A DNA stretch of 64,000 nucleotides from Pseudomonas sp. Leaf58 (GCF_003627215.1 NZ_CP032677.1:1741501-1805500), one strand, 5' to 3'; positions 40,835 through 49,087 are shown, numbered from the stretch's first letter. Notes: generated by a model not told the origin, from the sequence alone. Translations and numbers: made by a program.

Positions 40835-41236
40835 GAGCTTGTCCGCCGTTCTGCACTGGTATTATAGGTTTTGGAGTGTAGGCATACGCTGCAGCAAGCG
40901 CCAGCAACAAAAACTGGGCCAGCTAGCAACCTCCCACTGCTACTCACCGTTCGGAAAGTGAGTTTCCGGACGCTTACTTAATACTCGCACACCTAAGTTT
41001 CTCCAATGTCCGCTATGGGTCGAAAGCGGTCACTACCACATAATGGATTTGGGCATTTTCAGCCGTTCTGATCCAGCCGATTTAGGGGGCGGGTCGATAG
41101 CCGCCATCGCAGGCGGCCATCGACGCAAGGTAGCTAAGCCGTATTCGACTGGGTGAAGAGTCGGATGCAGCCAGATGTTCCGTGCGGCCGGTTGACACTG
41201 ATCAAGTGGGGTGAAATCTCCGTATAAGCGTGCCCG
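40835..41236. other. Intergenic stretch between cargo and phage control genes
   Basis: 402 bases without a convincing gene. It contains TGGGTCGAAAGCGGTCAC (41017-41034), inverted relative to the copy at 34886-34905, so the two lie on either side of the cargo. The promoter of the hybrid kinase should lie just upstream of 40834. I see no clear -35/-10 boxes. Confidence 0.5.
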
Positions 41237-41500
41237 TCACCTCTTATTCAATTGCGCACACTCTTTTCGCGCAGCATCCCGCTGCTGGTCCAGGTAGAGA
41301 GCCAGATCAGCAATGTGTATGCCTCGGGCGCTCTTCTGGCTCGGTTCAAGCCGGGTGATCGGCAGCTTGATCTCTCCGGCCAGCACCTTGCGTTGGAATA
41401 CAAGCGGCGTTAGGTGCGTGAAGTAGTCAGCGCATACCTGTTCGAGCGAGATAATCGCCGTGCCGTTGTACTGCGCCATCAAAACAAAGGCTGTGTTCAC
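41237..41500 (-). CDS. PrtN-family pyocin activator homologue (distal copy)
   Basis: An 87-residue protein beginning MNTAFVLMAQYNGTAIISLE and containing FQRKVLAGEIKLPITRLEPSQKSARG (quoted in part as KLPITRLEPSQKSARG). This closely matches the PrtN family, which activates pyocin genes in P. aeruginosa. The ATG at 41500 overlaps the stop of the upstream gene. It is the last gene of a leftward operon with six members. DNA targets here are unknown. Confidence 0.8.
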   Translation of the reverse strand: MNTAFVLMAQYNGTAIISLEQVCADYFTHLTPLVFQRKVLAGEIKLPITRLEPSQKSARGIHIADLALYLDQQRDAARKECAQLNKR

Positions 41501-41745
41501 GCATGGCCCTCCTGTTCCAGCGAATTCGTCTCTGTGTTGCTGGGCCGAGCGGATTGCCTACCCTCACTGAGCTGGGTTAGCACCTGCTTGCTGGCAAGGT
41601 TAAACAACTCGTCGGCGCTAACTGGCGCTATGGACTGCTCGAAGTTGCGCACGGCCTCAAACCGAGTTCGATACAGCCCGGCCTGGCCGAGCCAAGCGGC
41701 TGCGTTGGGGGTCGCGGTCGGTGCGGGATCGTCGTGCTGGCTCAT
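41497..41745 (-). CDS. Prophage small protein, unknown
   Basis: An 82-residue acidic protein (MSQHDDPAPTATPNAA...). The middle reads YRTRFEAVRNFEQSIAP, a helical segment. It overlaps both neighbours by ATGA (start with the upstream stop, stop with the PrtN-like start), so translation is coupled. No known domain recognised. Confidence 0.68.
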   Translation of the reverse strand: MSQHDDPAPTATPNAAAWLGQAGLYRTRFEAVRNFEQSIAPVSADELFNLASKQVLTQLSEGRQSARPSNTETNSLEQEGHA

Positions 41746-42239
41746 GCCGCCTCCTCCGCGCTTGTGGCACCGGCAGGGGTTTCGCGCAATTGGGTGTGAA
41801 TCCGTTTAGCCAGGCTTCCCAGTTGGGTGGCTTGCAAGCTCGCGCGTGATGCCTGCTGAGTTGCCTTCATTGCGGTTAACGTCCGCTCGGTGAGGCTCAG
41901 GGTTTCCAAGGCGCTGATGAGCAGCTCGTAATCCGCCCTGGTCACTGCCAGTCCGGTATACGACATGATTCTGGCTTCGAGCTCGCGGACGTTGCCTTTG
42001 AGATGTGCTACAGCCATGTGGTGCTTGCGCTGGCTCGCCTCGGCTTGAACTCGGGCTTCGTCCAGGTCCACTTGCAGGCTTTGTATCTGCAATTTCAGAT
42101 CGGCTTGTAGACGCTGTTTCCCGATTTCCAAGCCCCTGTTGAAGGCACGATGCCGAGCTTTCGCGAACAGGAAAGGCAGGATGGCCAGGGTGACTAGGAA
42201 GATGATGCCCAGGGAAAGAACTTGTTGATGCGGTTGCAT
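41742..42239 (-). CDS. Prophage membrane-anchored coiled-coil protein
   Basis: A 165-residue protein with one membrane segment at residues 8-25 (VLSLGIIFLVTLAILPFLFA), then a basic stretch and a long coiled coil (KLQIQSLQVDLDEARVQAE). The C-terminal part is helical. It resembles spanin-like or scaffold-type proteins in outline, but it lies in the early leftward operon, not next to the holin. ATG 42239 is chosen because it starts just before the membrane segment. The in-frame ATG at 42326 would add 29 basic residues and overlap the preceding gene. Confidence 0.65.
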   Translation of the reverse strand: MQPHQQVLSLGIIFLVTLAILPFLFAKARHRAFNRGLEIGKQRLQADLKLQIQSLQVDLDEARVQAEASQRKHHMAVAHLKGNVRELEARIMSYTGLAVTRADYELLISALETLSLTERTLTAMKATQQASRASLQATQLGSLAKRIHTQLRETPAGATSAEEAA

Positions 42240-42322
42240 GTGCTGTGCTCCAAAAGTAGCCCTCCGCCGTTGGTGTGAGAGTCGGCGGGGGCTATAAGCC
42301 CCTGATGGCCGGGGCCGCCTGG

Positions 42323-42568
42323 TCAAGCAGATTGGGTCGAGCGTTCGGCCTGCCGGTCGAGATATGCGGCAAGGTTGTGCAGGTAGATCACGTGCTGGGC
42401 TTTCTTCGATCTGTCGATCTTGCTCAGCTGAAGGTCAATACGGCCTTTGTTGATCAGCTCTTTGAACCGCCTGTCTGACCCGATGTGGGGGAAATATCGC
42501 TCTCTGACAGCAGTGAGCGTTGGGCAAGGGGTGGTCCACTCGCTGCGGAGCTGTTCCAGCGTACTCAT
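42323..42568 (-). CDS. PrtN-family pyocin activator homologue (proximal copy)
   Basis: An 81-residue protein beginning MSTLEQLRSEWTTPCPTL. The segment YFPHIGSDRRFKELINKGRI and the ending HVIYLHNLAAYLDRQAE are typical of the PrtN group. It has a second, divergent homologue at 41237. ATG 42568 is preferred over 42574 because GGGA lies 7 bases upstream of it. The gene overlaps the upstream ORF's stop. Two PrtN-like genes in one operon are unusual. Confidence 0.78.
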   Translation of the reverse strand: MSTLEQLRSEWTTPCPTLTAVRERYFPHIGSDRRFKELINKGRIDLQLSKIDRSKKAQHVIYLHNLAAYLDRQAERSTQSA

Positions 42569-43074
42569 GCGCATTTCCCGATACTGTCAGGGCTGGGCCG
42601 AAGCTTCGCGCGGACTGCTGCTGCGAGCTGCTCTTTACTGGCTCCCGTAACTGCAGCGCAGACATTGCCCTGGTCGTCAGTCACGACAGCGCCAAGGGGA
42701 AGCTGTCGGTTGACGGTGGCGATAACGTAGGCTGTCTGACCTGTCTGCAGGACCTCTTCAACGCTGACTTGCGCCTCCATGAGAGCAAGCGCTTCTTCCG
42801 TCTGGGCTGCGGAGTCAACTCGGCCATTCGCGATGTCCTGCACAAAATCTCTTAAGGACTGGCACTTGGTGGAGAGGGCGCGCGGAAGTTTCAGGCTGCT
42901 GCAAAGCGGACCAAGGGTCACCTTGATGCTGTGATGGGTGCTGTCATTTTCGATCTCGATCTGTGCATCGACCGAGGCTTCAGGGCGCTGCAATTTGCAG
43001 GTCGCAGTGCCGCCGTTATCCAAGGTGCGTTGCAGCAGCATGATCTGGCGAAGGGAGATCCTGAATTCGCTCAT
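42565..43074 (-). CDS. Prophage protein, unknown
   Basis: A 169-residue soluble protein. The first 90 residues look like a beta-rich domain (ATCKLQRPEASVDAQIEIEN). The last 90 have alternating strands and helices with a distinctive AYVIATVNRQLPLGAVVTDD. No known family recognised. Its start overlaps the stop of the upstream 54-residue gene by ATGA and its stop overlaps the PrtN-like start. Confidence 0.62.
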   Translation of the reverse strand: MSEFRISLRQIMLLQRTLDNGGTATCKLQRPEASVDAQIEIENDSTHHSIKVTLGPLCSSLKLPRALSTKCQSLRDFVQDIANGRVDSAAQTEEALALMEAQVSVEEVLQTGQTAYVIATVNRQLPLGAVVTDDQGNVCAAVTGASKEQLAAAVRAKLRPSPDSIGKCA

Positions 43075-43235
43075 GCAGCACCCCCATTGGCAGGTACAGC
43101 ATGGGCTTTACCTTCGAGCGTGACGACCAGCTGCAAGCCGGTGCTGCGCTGGAATGCCTGTATTTTCGCCACGCTGCTGCAGGCGGTTGGATGGATCAGA
43201 ATTGCCACCGATCCGTTGTGCTGTGCTGATTTCAT
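43071..43235 (-). CDS. Prophage small protein, unknown
   Basis: A 54-residue protein from ATG 43235 (MKSAQHNGSVAILIHPTACS). It is the first gene of the leftward operon, 42 bases downstream of the nearest operator. A longer in-frame start at 43283 would run into the operator and is less likely. Possible Cys-His metal site is only suggestive. Function unknown. Confidence 0.55.
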   Translation of the reverse strand: MKSAQHNGSVAILIHPTACSSVAKIQAFQRSTGLQLVVTLEGKAHAVPANGGAA

Positions 43236-43276
43236 TCTTCGTGTCCTTGATGTGAGAGAGGGGCACGAAGTTGAAG

Positions 43277-43315
43277 TTAGCAAAAGCTAAATAATTGTTC
43301 AATAGCAGATGCTAA
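43277..43315 (-). promoter_or_regulatory. Two repressor operators before the leftward operon
   Basis: TTAGCAAAAGCTAA (43277-43290, perfect dyad) and ATAGCAGATGCTAA (43302-43315, one mismatch) match the TTAGC-N4-GCTAA pattern also found beside the repressor at 44100-44153. They sit upstream of the small-gene/PrtN operon. Confidence 0.78.
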
Positions 43316-43374
43316 ACTGTATGGGCGTGGTCGCGCCCCGGCGGATGGCCGGTAGGACACAACCCGAGGAGGCG

Positions 43375-44079
43375 TTAGAGCTTTTTCGCGTTCCAGGCCA
43401 GTAGGACACGGGCCTGGATATGCATCCGCTCGATCATCGACTCGTCGATGGTAATCGGCGGGTAGACAGGATTATCGGAGATCATTCGGAGCTGGCCTCC
43501 AGTCAGACGCTGCAGGCGTTTGATGTAGAGATCGCCGTCGAGGGTGAAGACATAAATTGCGTCTGTCTTCACCTCGGTGATCCCGCGATCCACCAGCAGG
43601 GCATCGCCGTCAGCGAATGTGCCAGACATGCTGTCGCCATCGCCAGTGATGATCGCCAGGTTATCGATGTTGGAAAAACTAAGGCCCTGCATCCTGAGCC
43701 AGTCTAGGTGAACCGTCATGTCGCGGATGACTTCAATGTGCATTTCCGGGGCTGCCTTGCCATGCCCCATAGAAGCCGCGACATCGAGATGCGGAATCAG
43801 AACGTAGTTCTTGTCCTTTGCTGCCCTGGTGGGCAGGCGAACCACGTTGGTTGGGGCTGCGATGGAGGGTTCCTCCATTGGAGGAGATGTCAGCGTCCCT
43901 GCTACAAGCCCAATCTTGAGCTCGAGATTAAGCGCAGCCTTTTCCCCCAGCTTGCGGTGGCCGTTGAGCAGTTGCGACAGGTACGACGCGTCTAGGTCGT
44001 GAGCCTCGGCGAATTCCTTCTGGCTCAGGTTCCCCATGATCGTACGGAGGGAGGCGATGCGCCTTTCGTTAATGTCCAT
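43375..44079 (-). CDS. Prophage repressor, S24/LexA type (PrtR/CI-like)
   Basis: A 234-residue repressor. The N-terminal HTH (NLSQKEFAEAHDLDASYL) precedes an S24 peptidase domain with Ser in GDSMSGTF near residue 155 and Lys in LYIKRLQRL. Where S24 repressors usually have an Ala-Gly bond, this one reads AASMGHG, with Met-Gly. ATG 44079 gives the proper HTH spacing. The next operators lie 20 to 75 bases upstream. It is expected to repress both directions and be cleaved with activated RecA, although the altered cleavage site makes that uncertain. Confidence 0.88.
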   Translation of the reverse strand: MDINERRIASLRTIMGNLSQKEFAEAHDLDASYLSQLLNGHRKLGEKAALNLELKIGLVAGTLTSPPMEEPSIAAPTNVVRLPTRAAKDKNYVLIPHLDVAASMGHGKAAPEMHIEVIRDMTVHLDWLRMQGLSFSNIDNLAIITGDGDSMSGTFADGDALLVDRGITEVKTDAIYVFTLDGDLYIKRLQRLTGGQLRMISDNPVYPPITIDESMIERMHIQARVLLAWNAKKL

Positions 44080-44099
44080 CTGCAGATGATTGCTTTCCG

Positions 44100-44153
44100 T
44101 TAGCAAACAGTAAATTACGAGTTGCTATTGCCTTCATAATTAGCAATTGCTAA
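44100..44153. promoter_or_regulatory. Repressor operators between repressor and cro
   Basis: TTAGCAAACAGTAA (44100-44113) and the perfect dyad TTAGCAATTGCTAA (44140-44153). A half-site-like GTTGCTA lies between. These flank the divergent starts of the repressor and the Cro-like gene. Confidence 0.82.
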
Positions 44154-44176
44154 TCTGCTGGGCATTGGAGGTGTCT

Positions 44177-44410
44177 ATGACGCTTAGCGAATATTTGAAA
44201 ACGATAGACAAGGAAGGGGTCGACGCCCTCGCACGGCACTGCGGAACATCGGTCGGCCAACTGAAGCAAGTGGCTTATGGAAACCGCCGTGCAGGTGCGG
44301 GGTTGGCTGTCAATTTGGATCGAGAAACGGGAGGGGAGGTTACTTGTGAGTCGCTGCGACCGGACATTGACTGGGGATACTTAAGGCAAGGAAAGGGGTT
44401 AGAACGCTGA
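44177..44410 (+). CDS. Cro/YdaS-like prophage regulator
   Basis: A 77-residue HTH protein beginning MTLSEYLKTIDKEG. The core ALARHCGTSVGQLKQVAYGN is followed by CESLRPDIDWGYLR, typical of the YdaS/Cro family in lambdoid prophages. ATG 44177 has GGAGG 5-10 bases upstream. It is divergent from the repressor with operators between, so it should be the first rightward early gene. Confidence 0.83.
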   Translation: MTLSEYLKTIDKEGVDALARHCGTSVGQLKQVAYGNRRAGAGLAVNLDRETGGEVTCESLRPDIDWGYLRQGKGLER

Positions 44411-44559
44411 GCCAGGACTCTCACCTCCCAGCCCAGCTATGACAGTACGAAGCACCATCACTCTCGTCGGCCGGTGGCCTCTCTCACAAGTTCAGCCGGA
44501 CGACTATTACCAAATGCCATGCCCGCACAGCACGCAAGGCACAGCACACAGGTCGTGGT

Positions 44560-44587
44560 CGTAGGATAGGTCTTACATGATCCTATG
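44560..44587. promoter_or_regulatory. Symmetric site before CII-like gene
   Basis: CGTAGGAT and ATCCTATG (7 of 8 symmetric) are separated by 12 bases. The site lies 30 bases upstream of the CII-like gene and may be an operator for Cro, CII or a host factor. Only the symmetry is seen. Confidence 0.45.
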
Positions 44588-44616
44588 ACTAGGCCGTAAA
44601 CCGAGGATTTACGGTT

Positions 44617-45105
44617 ATGAGCAGGATTGATCTTTTGCCGGGCGCAGGTCCGGTTCTCACTTTGCGACAAGCGCTCTATCGCGCGGGTCGTGATTATCAC
44701 GGCGGTATCACTAGGCTGGCCTTTGACATGGGGCTCGAGGTGGATGCCCTGCAGAAGAAGTTGCACCATGCCGACGACCGCCGCTGGCCAACCCCCGACG
44801 AACTGGAAGAGATCGTGCAGTGGACCGCTGATCCGCGGCTGCTCGATGCACTGGTTCGTCCTGCCGGTGCGGTCTGGTATCGCCCCAAGCCTGTGCCTGC
44901 TACCAACGATGCCTTGCAGGCGGTTGCGAAGCTTCTGGCCGAGTCCGGTCAGTTCGTGGGTAGCCTGCATGATGGTGCCTCGGACAACGTTTGGACCTTG
45001 TCGGAGGTGTTGAATCTGGAGCAGCGTGGCATGGAAGTTATTCGCCAAGTTCTTGCCATCATGGCGGGCGCGCGCGAAGCCATGGAGGACGTAAGCCATG
45101 GCTGA
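44617..45105 (+). CDS. Phage regulatory CII-family protein
   Basis: A 162-residue protein with the look of PF06892 (phage CII/YmfL-like): LTLRQALYRAGRDYHGGITR, a helix-turn-helix region, and RWPTPDELEEIVQWT. Located after cro and before the replication genes, as expected for a CII-type activator. Its end overlaps the next gene by 8 bases. It may act at the site near 44560. Confidence 0.75.
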   Translation: MSRIDLLPGAGPVLTLRQALYRAGRDYHGGITRLAFDMGLEVDALQKKLHHADDRRWPTPDELEEIVQWTADPRLLDALVRPAGAVWYRPKPVPATNDALQAVAKLLAESGQFVGSLHDGASDNVWTLSEVLNLEQRGMEVIRQVLAIMAGAREAMEDVSHG

Positions 45106-45301
45106 TGCCGTCGATTTTGCCAATGACCGCGCTGAGTATTTCCTCCAGTTGTCGCTGCAGCGTCTTGCGCGGCTCCCGGTCAAGCCAAGCGCGCAAATCT
45201 GCGAAGACTGCGATGAGCCCATCCCGCTGGCCCGTCAATTGTCAGTCTCCGGTTGCGAAACCTGCATCGATTGCCAAGAGTTGCGGGAGCGCCGGAGATG
45301 A
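45098..45301 (+). CDS. TraR/DksA-type zinc-finger protein
   Basis: A 67-residue protein with C-x2-C (CEDC) and C-x2-C (CETC) separated by about 17 residues. The N-terminal helix carries residues ADAVDFANDRAEYFLQL. Phage TraR-like proteins bind RNA polymerase at the secondary channel like DksA with ppGpp. It overlaps the CII-like gene (8 bases) and the primase gene (ATGA). Confidence 0.86.
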   Translation: MADAVDFANDRAEYFLQLSLQRLARLPVKPSAQICEDCDEPIPLARQLSVSGCETCIDCQELRERRR

Positions 45302-48066
45302 GCGACCGCCCAACTCCTACCACAGCTGATTGGGCGCGGCGTTACATTGAAACCTTCGGTCTGGCTCTGGTTCCTATCGAACCGGGTGAAAAGGGGCCGA
45401 AGGGGGCCGGATGGAACAAGCCTGGTGGCTATTTCACGAATGCCTCGAAGGCGGAAGCGTTCTGGACCACGAGCCCGAATCACAACCTCGGTGTTGTGCT
45501 CGGGCCGAGTGGTGTCTGCTCGCTCGATGTTGATGATGTCGAGCTGACCCGACAGGTGCTGCAGCAGACGCTTGGACTCGATGTCGATGCACTCGCTGAC
45601 GCATACCCTACCTCCGTGGGCAACCCTGAACGATTCCGCGTGATGTTCCGCGTCCCTGAGGGGGTGGAGCTGAGTCGCCATGCCCTGGTTTGGCCAAACA
45701 AAAACGACCCGGATGGCACCATCTACAAAGGGCTCATGGCGCAAGTGAAGGCTGCCATGGACGAGGGTGATGCAGACCGCGAGGCCGCCTTCCGCATGGC
45801 GGCTGAGCCTTTCAAGAAAGTGACGGTCTTCGAGTTGCGAGGTGGCCTGGTGCAGGACGTATTGCCACCTTCCATTCACCCAGGCACTCGCAAACCTTAC
45901 ATATGGCGTACCCCTCCGGCATCTGAAGGCTTGCCAGAGCTGCCTGCCGACTTGTTGGCCATCTGGCAGGATTGGGATGAGTTCAAGCCGAAGGGGGAGG
46001 GCGTTTGCCCGTGGAAACCGAAGGCGGCAACGCCTGCGCCTGCAGCTCTTCCCATGGCCAAGCCATCAACAGCTGCAGCACGATCTGGTGATCGGCTCCC
46101 CGAGGTTATCCCTGAATTCAATCGCATCCATGACATCGCAACGATGATTGAGGCGCACGGTTACAAGCGCATCGATGGGAAGTGGTTGAGCCCGCACAGC
46201 AGCTCAGGCCTACCCGGTGTGACAATCACGGAGGGCAAGCTCTACTCGCATCACACCTCGGACCCGCTGGCGAACGGACACAAGAACGATGCGTTCGATG
46301 TGTTCTGCATCCTGATGCACGACGGCGACCAGAGGGCTGCGACTAGGGCGGCAGCTCGGATCCTGGGTATTGACGCGAAGTCCCGTCCGCCGGCACCGCC
46401 GCCATTGGGCGAACTTCCCCGTGCCCCATCGGTGGTCGAGCCGGCCGAGCTGCCTCCGGTCGTCGATCGAAATGCCGAGCATCTTCCCCGCACCCCATCG
46501 GACGTCGAGGCCATCAGCCCGGCCGACTCCTCGGCCACCGGGGGGGCGGGGGGAGATACCCTGGACATTGATGCTGCGATGCGCCGATTTGCCCTGGTCG
46601 AAGGTTCCACGAACGTATGGGACTTGGACAAGGGACGGTCGATGAAGCGGACAGGCTTCGAGGCCTTGGTCGGCAAGCCACTCTCGAAAGCGTGGATGGA
46701 GCGGACCGACAAGAAGCTCATCGCCTCCGAGCAGGTGCAAGAGCTTGAGCAGGCCCGGAAGATGTCCAGCAAGAAGGGTGGAGCGCTGAAGCTTGAACCG
46801 CTCGACCGCTACATCTACATCGATGGGACAAAAGAGGCCTGGGATCGCGAGAAGAAGCGTCGGTTGCCCGAGGGCAGCGTCAAGATGGCCTTGGGGGATG
46901 CCTATCAGCTCTGGCTGAACAGCCCGGAACGGCGGGTGGTGGACGTCGATCACATCGTGTTCGACCCGACGATGACCAAGGACCCGGCGATCTACATCAA
47001 CACTTTTGAGGGCTTGCCGCTTGAGCCGGTCCGTGACGATGCTGCGTGCGAGAACCTGCGGTGGCTGATCTCATTCCTTTGCAACAATGACGCCGAAGCG
47101 TTGGATTGGCTGGTCAAGTGGCTGGCCTACCCGCTGCAGCACATGGGTGCAAAGATGGACACCGCGATTCTGTTCCACTCAACCATGGAGGGCTCGGGCA
47201 AAAGCCTACTGTTCGCGGACGTCATGGGCGAGCTGTACGGTCGTTACGGTGCCACGGTTGGCCAGGCACAGCTGGAGGGCAACTTCAACGCCTGGCAAAG
47301 CGGCAAGCTTTGGGCCGTGTTTGAAGAGGTTGTGAGCCGTGACCAGCGCTACAACCAAGTAGGCAAGATCAAGCACATGATCACCGGCAAGACGGTGCGC
47401 ATGGAATCAAAGTTCATCAACGGCTGGGAAGAATCCAATCACATGAACTCGGCGTTCTTGAGCAACGAGATCATGCCGTGGCCGATCAGTGAAGACGACC
47501 GCCGGATGCTCGTGATGTGGCCAATGGAGACCCTGCCCGCCGAAAGGCAGAAGGCTATCGCCCGAGAACTAGCCAACGGTGGGGTGGCAGCCTTGTACGG
47601 GTGGCTGCTCGATGTCGACCTTGAGGACTTCAACCAACGCACTCGTCCGCCGAAAACCGAAGCCCGCCAGCGGCTGGTTGAGCTGAGTCGCACGGCCTGG
47701 CAGACCTTCTTCTACCTCTGGCGAAACGGTGAGCTGGGGCACGGCCTGTGGGGCTGCTGCCTGACTTCGGATGTGTACGCCATGTTCCTTGAGTGGTGCT
47801 CCCACAACAAAGAGAACTCCATGAGCCACACGAAGTTCTCGCTGATGTTCAGCGCGAAGGTGGAGAAGACGCGCCCTATCCCCTGGACGGATGGCAGTTC
47901 TCGCCGATTTGCGGCGTTCTTTGTGCCCTGCGAGGGCGATCCTTCCCTGCCCCCATCCATGAAGTCGGCCGAGCTGGGCAAGACCGTTGTCGAGTGGCGT
48001 GCCCGAGCAAAGCTGGCGGGCTGGAGCGTGGACGGTTGGGACCACATCAAGAGGCTTGCGGCATGA
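45298..48066 (+). CDS. Phage primase-helicase (prim-pol plus SF3-type helicase)
   Basis: A 922-residue replication protein. The N-terminal bifunctional primase-polymerase domain (residues 1 to about 200) includes the catalytic acidic pair in CSLDVDDVELT. The C-terminal ATPase domain has Walker A HSTMEGSGKSLLF near residues 628-640, Walker B-like LWAVFEEVVSRD and other helicase motifs. A low-complexity Pro-rich linker lies near 360-420. ATG 45298 overlaps the DksA-like gene's stop. Its DNA target is probably the repeat block immediately downstream. Confidence 0.88.
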   Translation: MSDRPTPTTADWARRYIETFGLALVPIEPGEKGPKGAGWNKPGGYFTNASKAEAFWTTSPNHNLGVVLGPSGVCSLDVDDVELTRQVLQQTLGLDVDALADAYPTSVGNPERFRVMFRVPEGVELSRHALVWPNKNDPDGTIYKGLMAQVKAAMDEGDADREAAFRMAAEPFKKVTVFELRGGLVQDVLPPSIHPGTRKPYIWRTPPASEGLPELPADLLAIWQDWDEFKPKGEGVCPWKPKAATPAPAALPMAKPSTAAARSGDRLPEVIPEFNRIHDIATMIEAHGYKRIDGKWLSPHSSSGLPGVTITEGKLYSHHTSDPLANGHKNDAFDVFCILMHDGDQRAATRAAARILGIDAKSRPPAPPPLGELPRAPSVVEPAELPPVVDRNAEHLPRTPSDVEAISPADSSATGGAGGDTLDIDAAMRRFALVEGSTNVWDLDKGRSMKRTGFEALVGKPLSKAWMERTDKKLIASEQVQELEQARKMSSKKGGALKLEPLDRYIYIDGTKEAWDREKKRRLPEGSVKMALGDAYQLWLNSPERRVVDVDHIVFDPTMTKDPAIYINTFEGLPLEPVRDDAACENLRWLISFLCNNDAEALDWLVKWLAYPLQHMGAKMDTAILFHSTMEGSGKSLLFADVMGELYGRYGATVGQAQLEGNFNAWQSGKLWAVFEEVVSRDQRYNQVGKIKHMITGKTVRMESKFINGWEESNHMNSAFLSNEIMPWPISEDDRRMLVMWPMETLPAERQKAIARELANGGVAALYGWLLDVDLEDFNQRTRPPKTEARQRLVELSRTAWQTFFYLWRNGELGHGLWGCCLTSDVYAMFLEWCSHNKENSMSHTKFSLMFSAKVEKTRPIPWTDGSSRRFAAFFVPCEGDPSLPPSMKSAELGKTVVEWRARAKLAGWSVDGWDHIKRLAA

Positions 48067-48391
48067 CTCTGCCATTAAGTGTGTTGGGTGTGTTGGGTTT
48101 GTGTTGGGTTGGTTTTGGTGAGCCAACACACATTCAGGCCCCGGAATCTGTGGCTTTGCGGGTATGTGTGTTGGGTGTGTTGGGTTTGTGCGCACGCGCG
48201 CGCGCGCGATTTTTTTTAATCGCTGAAATCGAAGGGGGAAGAAATCTCTATGCGAACCCTGAAAAACCCAACACACCCAACACACCCAACACAGTTACTT
48301 CCAATCCATTGAATTCATTGGGCTTTGAGTGTGTTGGGTTTGTGTTGGGTTTGCCAAATGCGTGTTGGGTACTGGCCGGGGAGGGCTGGCG
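48067..48391. repeat. Array of GTGTTGGGT repeats (candidate replication origin)
   Basis: A 325-base gene-free region. Forward copies of GTGTTGGGT start at 48081, 48090, 48101, 48168, 48177, 48331, 48342 and 48362. Inverted copies (ACCCAACAC) start at 48266, 48275 and 48284, and one partial inverted copy is at about 48122. Between them lie a (CG)n alternating run (48188-48208) and a GCGATT / AATCGC hairpin with a T8 stretch. No good ORF is present. The organisation is like iterons with an AT-rich unwinding site. Confidence 0.85.
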
Positions 48392-48940
48392 ATGACGAAG
48401 GACCAAGGATTGCGCCTACAGCAGCAGGTGGATCACGCGCTGCACCGCATCGATATGGCGGTACTTATCGACCAGTCCGAACGCCTGCGTCTGGTTGCCG
48501 AGCTGATGAAGCATTGGGGAGAGCGACGTGGGCAGCTTGGGCTGGATGCCAGCTTGGGCAGTCAAATGGGCAGCATCATGGAATGGAAGGGGGCTGCACC
48601 GCGCGGTGGCTCGTCCGGTTCGCGAATTCTGGTCGGCGGTGCAGGCCTTGATCACGCGGCAGCAGAGGTTGACGCGGCAGTGGTCCAGCTGGAGCGGCGT
48701 GATCCGCGCGGGGCTACGCTGGCCAAGCTGGCCCAACTGCGCTACCTGTATGGGGCCACAGTGCGCGAGCAGATGCGCGAGGTTGGGCTGGCTGAGGACG
48801 CCGACCGCACCTACCGAAACTGGGTTAAGGCCCTTCACCTGCAGGTGTTTGCCATCCTGGCCGCCCGCGCTGGCCGCGTCCGGCAGCAGACCGTTCGTCG
48901 GGTGACTATGCGACTTGCGTGCAACATTGATGAGACATAA
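48392..48940 (+). CDS. Prophage protein, unknown (late-regulator position)
   Basis: A 182-residue protein starting MTKDQGLRLQQQVDHALHRI. A Gly/Ser-rich linker in the middle (APRGGSSGSRILVGG) precedes a helical C-terminal half (LAKLAQLRYLYGATVREQMREV) with a basic end (RVRQQTVRRVTMRL). The position between replication and lysis genes is where antiterminators or late activators are found, but I see no proof. A terminator follows at 48958. Confidence 0.6.
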   Translation: MTKDQGLRLQQQVDHALHRIDMAVLIDQSERLRLVAELMKHWGERRGQLGLDASLGSQMGSIMEWKGAAPRGGSSGSRILVGGAGLDHAAAEVDAAVVQLERRDPRGATLAKLAQLRYLYGATVREQMREVGLAEDADRTYRNWVKALHLQVFAILAARAGRVRQQTVRRVTMRLACNIDET

Positions 48941-48957
48941 CCACCACATGGCGACGA

Positions 48958-48984
48958 ACCGAAAATAGGCCCTTTTCGGTTTTT
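48958..48984 (+). terminator. Rho-independent terminator
   Basis: The perfect 8-bp stem ACCGAAAA / TTTTCGGT with a 7-base loop is followed by TTTT, 18 bases after the preceding gene's stop. Confidence 0.82.
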
Positions 48985-49087
48985 CCGGTGGCATGTAAAA
49001 AGACGCCACGATATCAAAAGTGCGCTTAGGCGCTTACCCCACAAGCACTGTGCTGTGCAAGCCGCTCCGAATTGTCGGCGCACCGAG

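Noticed and set aside
48067..48391. CRISPR array
   Set aside because: Repeats are 9-mers, partly directly adjacent and in both orientations, with no uniform spacers and no cas genes.
47793..48395. 200-codon plus-strand frame through the repeats
   Set aside because: It starts inside the helicase gene in another frame, and its translation only mirrors the repeat units (LGVLGL, NTPNTPNT).
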